Source: Bordetella petrii (GTDB lineage: Bacteria; Pseudomonadota; Gammaproteobacteria; Burkholderiales; Burkholderiaceae_B). Taken from it: DNA of 64,000 nucleotides. The DNA is taken from contig NC_010170.1 of assembly GCF_000067205.1 (NCBI RefSeq), positions 558,001-622,000 on the forward strand, in the 5' to 3' direction. A model generated the notes under the pieces. The model was not told the origin of the DNA and did no database searches. It saw only the letters and a program-made list of their open reading frames with translations. Positions 61,707-64,000 of the stretch are shown piece after piece (the stretch's first letter is position 1; each line of letters begins with the position of its first letter). The position numbers were made by a program, and so were the translations under genes.

Positions 61707-61871
61707 ATGCGTACTTGGATGTGTCTTATCTGTGGTTGGGTATACGATGAAGAGGCCGGCCTGCCCGACGAAGGTATTGCCCCCGGCACCCGCTGGGAAG
61801 ACGTGCCCCCCAATTGGGTCTGCCCCGAATGCGGGGCCCGCAAGGAAGACTTCGAACTGATGGAAATCTGA
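61707..61871 (+). CDS. rubA: Rubredoxin
   Basis: The 54-residue rubredoxin has the two iron-binding pairs Cys6/Cys9 (CLICG) and Cys39/Cys42 (CPECG) and the aromatic core Trp4, Tyr13, Trp30 and Trp37. It carries electrons, classically to alkane hydroxylase, but no such gene is nearby; the first loop is short as in the AlkG2 type. A purine-rich AAGAGAAAAGAGAA serves as ribosome binding site. The algH gene follows by 59 bp. Confidence 0.96.
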   Translation: MRTWMCLICGWVYDEEAGLPDEGIAPGTRWEDVPPNWVCPECGARKEDFELMEI

Positions 61872-61930
61872 TCGCGCGCGTGTCCCGGCCGTTCACGGCC
61901 CGGCCGCTGTGCGGCCCCCAGGGGGTTGCC

Positions 61931-62536
61931 ATGACCGACCAAAACCACGATACCCAGGCCGACGACGACGCCAACGACGCGCCGGCCACCGATTTTTCCA
62001 ATCAGTTCCTGATCGCCATGCCCCAGATGGTCGAAGGCAGCCTGGCCGGATCGGTCATCTACGTCTGCGAACATACTACGCGCGGCGCACTGGGGCTGGT
62101 CATCAACCGGCCCACCGATCTCACCCTGGAGAGCCTCTTCGAGCGCATCGACCTCACGCTGGAAATCCGCCCGGTAAAAGACTCGCCGGTGTTCTTCGGC
62201 GGGCCGGTGCAAACCGACCGCGGCTTCGTGCTGCACGCTCCCGCCGGCGACTACAGTTCCAGCATCAAGCTGGGCGATCTGGCGCTGACCACCTCGCGCG
62301 ACGTGCTGCAGGCCGTGGCCGACGGCAACGGCCCGGCGCGCATGCTGGTCACGTTGGGCTACGCGGGCTGGGGGGCCGGCCAGCTCGAAAGCGAAATGGC
62401 CCAGAACGCCTGGCTGACCGTCGGCGCCGACGCCGACATCATCTTCGACGTGCCGCCCGAAGACCGCTACCCGGCCGCGCTGAAGCTGCTGGGCATCGAT
62501 CCGGTCATGCTGTCCGGCGGTGCGGGGCATGCCTGA
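61931..62536 (+). CDS. algH: AlgH/YqgE family protein
   Basis: The 201-residue protein has the UPF0301 core: FLIAMPQMVEGSLAGSVIYV, HTTRGALGLVINRPTD, VFFGGPVQTDRGFVLH and GYAGWGAGQLESEM. An acidic N-terminal extension of about 20 residues is variable. The fold is established but its biochemical role is not. It overlaps yqgF by 8 bp, the widely conserved algH-yqgF pair. Confidence 0.95.
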   Translation: MTDQNHDTQADDDANDAPATDFSNQFLIAMPQMVEGSLAGSVIYVCEHTTRGALGLVINRPTDLTLESLFERIDLTLEIRPVKDSPVFFGGPVQTDRGFVLHAPAGDYSSSIKLGDLALTTSRDVLQAVADGNGPARMLVTLGYAGWGAGQLESEMAQNAWLTVGADADIIFDVPPEDRYPAALKLLGIDPVMLSGGAGHA

Positions 62537-62924
62537 AGAAACCCTGCTGGCGTTCGATTTCGGCGAAAAGAAAATCGGCATTGCCATCGGCAATACGCTG
62601 ACGCGGCAGGCGCGCCCGCTGGAGATCATCTTCTCGGAAATCCGCGAGGCGCGCTTCGCCCGTATCGGCCAGTTGCTGCAGCAGTGGCAGCCGCAACGGG
62701 TCGTCGTGGGTCTGGCGTTGGCCTCCGACGGCGGCGAGCAGCCAGCCACCGCGCGCTGCCGGCGCTTCGCCAACCAACTGCGCGGCCGCTATGGCCTGGC
62801 CGTCGAACTGGTCGACGAACGCGGCTCCAGCATGGAAGCCCAGCGCCTGCTGGGCACCCATGCGCCCGACGACGCGGTGGCCGCGGCGGTGATCCTGCAG
62901 CGCTACCTCGACGCCCTGCCATGA
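62529..62924 (+). CDS. yqgF: YqgF/RuvX Holliday-junction resolvase-like nuclease
   Basis: The 131-residue RNase H-fold protein has LLAFDFGEKKIGIAIG (first catalytic Asp), VVVGLALASDG and VELVDERGSSMEAQRLL with Asp and Glu at the expected sites. It is linked to 16S rRNA 5'-end processing and possibly DNA recombination. The ATG at 62529 is preferred over the GTG three codons before. No pyrR or pyrB, often next in this group, follows. Confidence 0.95.
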   Translation: MPEETLLAFDFGEKKIGIAIGNTLTRQARPLEIIFSEIREARFARIGQLLQQWQPQRVVVGLALASDGGEQPATARCRRFANQLRGRYGLAVELVDERGSSMEAQRLLGTHAPDDAVAAAVILQRYLDALP

Positions 62925-63024
62925 TTCGCGCCTGTCTCGCGCCGGCCCCGATCGCGGGTATGATGCTGGCCGGCCGGCGGCGCGCCACAGGGGTGGGCGA
63001 CGATACGGCCGGGGAGCCTCCAAC

Positions 63025-63768
63025 TTGCTGAAGTTGCCGCGTGTCATCCTGCGCCTGATTCTGGTCCTGCCGTGGATCGTGTTCGGTCTGCTGTGCGTGG
63101 GCCTGGCATATCCGCTGATGCGGCGGGGCGCGCGCGCCAGCCTGAACCGCTACTGGTCGCGCACGCTGATGGCCATATGCGGCATCCGCGTGGTGCCTGG
63201 CGGTGTGCCCATACTCGCCGGCCCGGTGCTGTGGGTGGCCAACCACGTGTCCTGGATCGACATTTTCGTCATCAATTCGGTGCGCGCGACGGCATTCGTG
63301 GCCAAGAGCGAAATCCGCGGCTGGCCGCTGATCGGCTGGCTGGTCGCTGGCGCGGGCACGCTGTTCATCGAGCGCGGCCAGCGCCACGCCGTGCATGCGG
63401 TCGGCGAGTCGATGCAGGCCCGTTTCAGCCAGGGCGCGGCGGTGGGGCTGTTTCCCGAGGGCACCACCAGTGAAGGCGACATCGTGCGCCCCTTTCACGC
63501 CAGCCTGTTCGAGCCGGCGCGCACGGCCGGCGTGCCCATCCAGCCGGTGGCGCTGCGCTTCCTGCAGCATGGCCGGCGCAGCCCGCTGGCCGCGTTCGTG
63601 GGCGAAGAAACCCTGGCGGCCAACTTGTGGCGCGTGCTGGGGGCTACCGGGCTGAGCGTCGAAATCGAATTCCTGTCGCCGCTGTCCGCTCACGAACCCG
63701 ACGGCCGGCCCCTCAGCCGCCTGGAGCTGTCCCGCCGGGCGCGCGAGGCCGTCGCGGCCGCGTTGTAA
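63025..63768 (+). CDS. plsC: 1-acyl-sn-glycerol-3-phosphate acyltransferase
   Basis: The start is TTG at 63025 with GGGGAG 9 nt upstream. The 247-residue PlsC-type enzyme has an N-terminal membrane segment (about 8-30), the catalytic NHVSWID with His74 and Asp79, FIERGQR and the substrate-binding FPEGTTSEG at 143-151. It makes phosphatidic acid from lysophosphatidic acid, or acylates ornithine lipid (OlsA-like); the sequence does not decide between the two. Confidence 0.93.
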   Translation: MLKLPRVILRLILVLPWIVFGLLCVGLAYPLMRRGARASLNRYWSRTLMAICGIRVVPGGVPILAGPVLWVANHVSWIDIFVINSVRATAFVAKSEIRGWPLIGWLVAGAGTLFIERGQRHAVHAVGESMQARFSQGAAVGLFPEGTTSEGDIVRPFHASLFEPARTAGVPIQPVALRFLQHGRRSPLAAFVGEETLAANLWRVLGATGLSVEIEFLSPLSAHEPDGRPLSRLELSRRAREAVAAAL

Positions 63769-63787
63769 CGGCCGCGCCGAGCCAAGC

Positions 63788-63916
63788 CGACGAGTCAAGC
63801 TTGCCAGGTGTCTGACTCCCGAAGCCGGATCGACGAGTCACGCTTGCCAGGTGTCTGACTCCTGCAGCCAGACCGACGAGTGAAGCTTGCCAGGTGTCTG
63901 ACTCCCGCAGGGTGTC
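63788..63916. repeat. Three tandem 43-bp repeats
   Basis: Units start with CGACGAGT at 63788, 63831 and 63874 and each includes CTTGCCAGGTGTCTGACTCC. Thus the dispersed palindrome half-site itself has been tandemly copied. The third unit runs into the inverted repeat. Confidence 0.9.
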
Positions 63917-63984
63917 AGACACCGTTGTGTACAGAGGGTTCGGCTCACTTCGGTGTCTGACACCCTGCGGGAGTCAGACACCTG
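63891..63984. repeat. 34-bp perfect inverted repeat
   Basis: The segments 63891-63924 and 63951-63984 are perfect reverse complements over 34 bp with a 26-nt spacer. Each arm is itself a complete CAGGTGTCTGAC/GTCAGACACC palindrome, so two full copies face each other. Confidence 0.93.
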
Positions 63985-64000
63985 ATACGCTGATACGAGA

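Larger units (their letters stand above)
63769..64000. other. Repeat-only end of the window
   Basis: The last 232 bp hold three 43-bp tandem units and the 34-bp inverted repeat listed separately. No coding region was recognised. Confidence 0.6.

Overview
The window is a GC-rich, gene-dense stretch of chromosome. It most likely comes from a betaproteobacterium of the Alcaligenaceae, close to Bordetella or Achromobacter. Pointers are two Bug/TctC periplasmic binding proteins without permeases, the DUF3460-scpA-panC order, pilD-coaE-zapD, Nudix-ThiE/DUF815/argJ, thiD-thiE-hemL, and many dispersed palindromes built on GGTGTCTGAC. The assignment rests on gene content and order only. No rRNA, tRNA, CRISPR array, insertion-sequence transposase or replication origin was recognised.

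Region by region. 1-8.2 kb: a minus-strand gentisate operon (gentisate dioxygenase, fumarylpyruvate hydrolase, PhzS-like flavin monooxygenase, zeta-class maleylpyruvate isomerase, a chorismate mutase-like protein, two Bug proteins, and an FAD oxidoreductase cut by the window edge), with a divergent LysR regulator. 8.6-16.7 kb: an orphan type VI secretion cargo island with VgrG, a small membrane protein, a DUF2169-pentapeptide protein, a second pentapeptide protein, a PAAR-like GH-E nuclease toxin and a SUFU-type immunity protein. 16.7-18.0 kb: repeats only (four 130-bp units, a long hairpin, seventeen 35-bp units). 18.0-26.9 kb: glpK, a drug-efflux MFS gene, DUF3460, scpA, panC, a one-domain LuxR protein, a secreted PIG-L deacetylase and an NlpE-like lipoprotein. 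27-41.7 kb: pilD-coaE-zapD, a four-gene MdtABC/OprM-type efflux operon, then Nudix-ThiE, a DUF815 ATPase and argJ. 42.2-56.8 kb: a MarR regulator, a formamidase-like hydrolase, a five-gene branched-chain-type ABC importer, and a CoA-dependent aromatic acid operon (fused hydroxylase/reductase, SDR, enoyl-CoA hydratase, acyl-CoA dehydrogenase, CoA ligase, thioesterase, RidA). 56.8-63.8 kb: fapA-like, thiD-thiE-hemL, rubredoxin, algH, yqgF and plsC.

How they work together. The CoA operon looks like an aerobic anthranilate (2-aminobenzoyl-CoA) or salicylate (salicylyl-CoA) pathway fed by the ABC importer. The two units share a near-identical palindromic motif upstream, a good candidate operator for the adjacent MarR protein. 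If the hydroxylase acts on salicylyl-CoA, its thioesterase product would be gentisate, the substrate of the operon at the start of the window.

The most unusual feature is a family of five dispersed elements of about 130 bp. Each has perfect or near-perfect 31-33 bp arms around a conserved core of about 65 bp with two nested hairpins. The arms differ between copies but stay complementary, and each copy is followed after exactly 3 nt by a near-constant octamer (GCAAGAAC). Next to one copy, the foot of the element has apparently expanded into the 17-unit array. I do not recognise this family.
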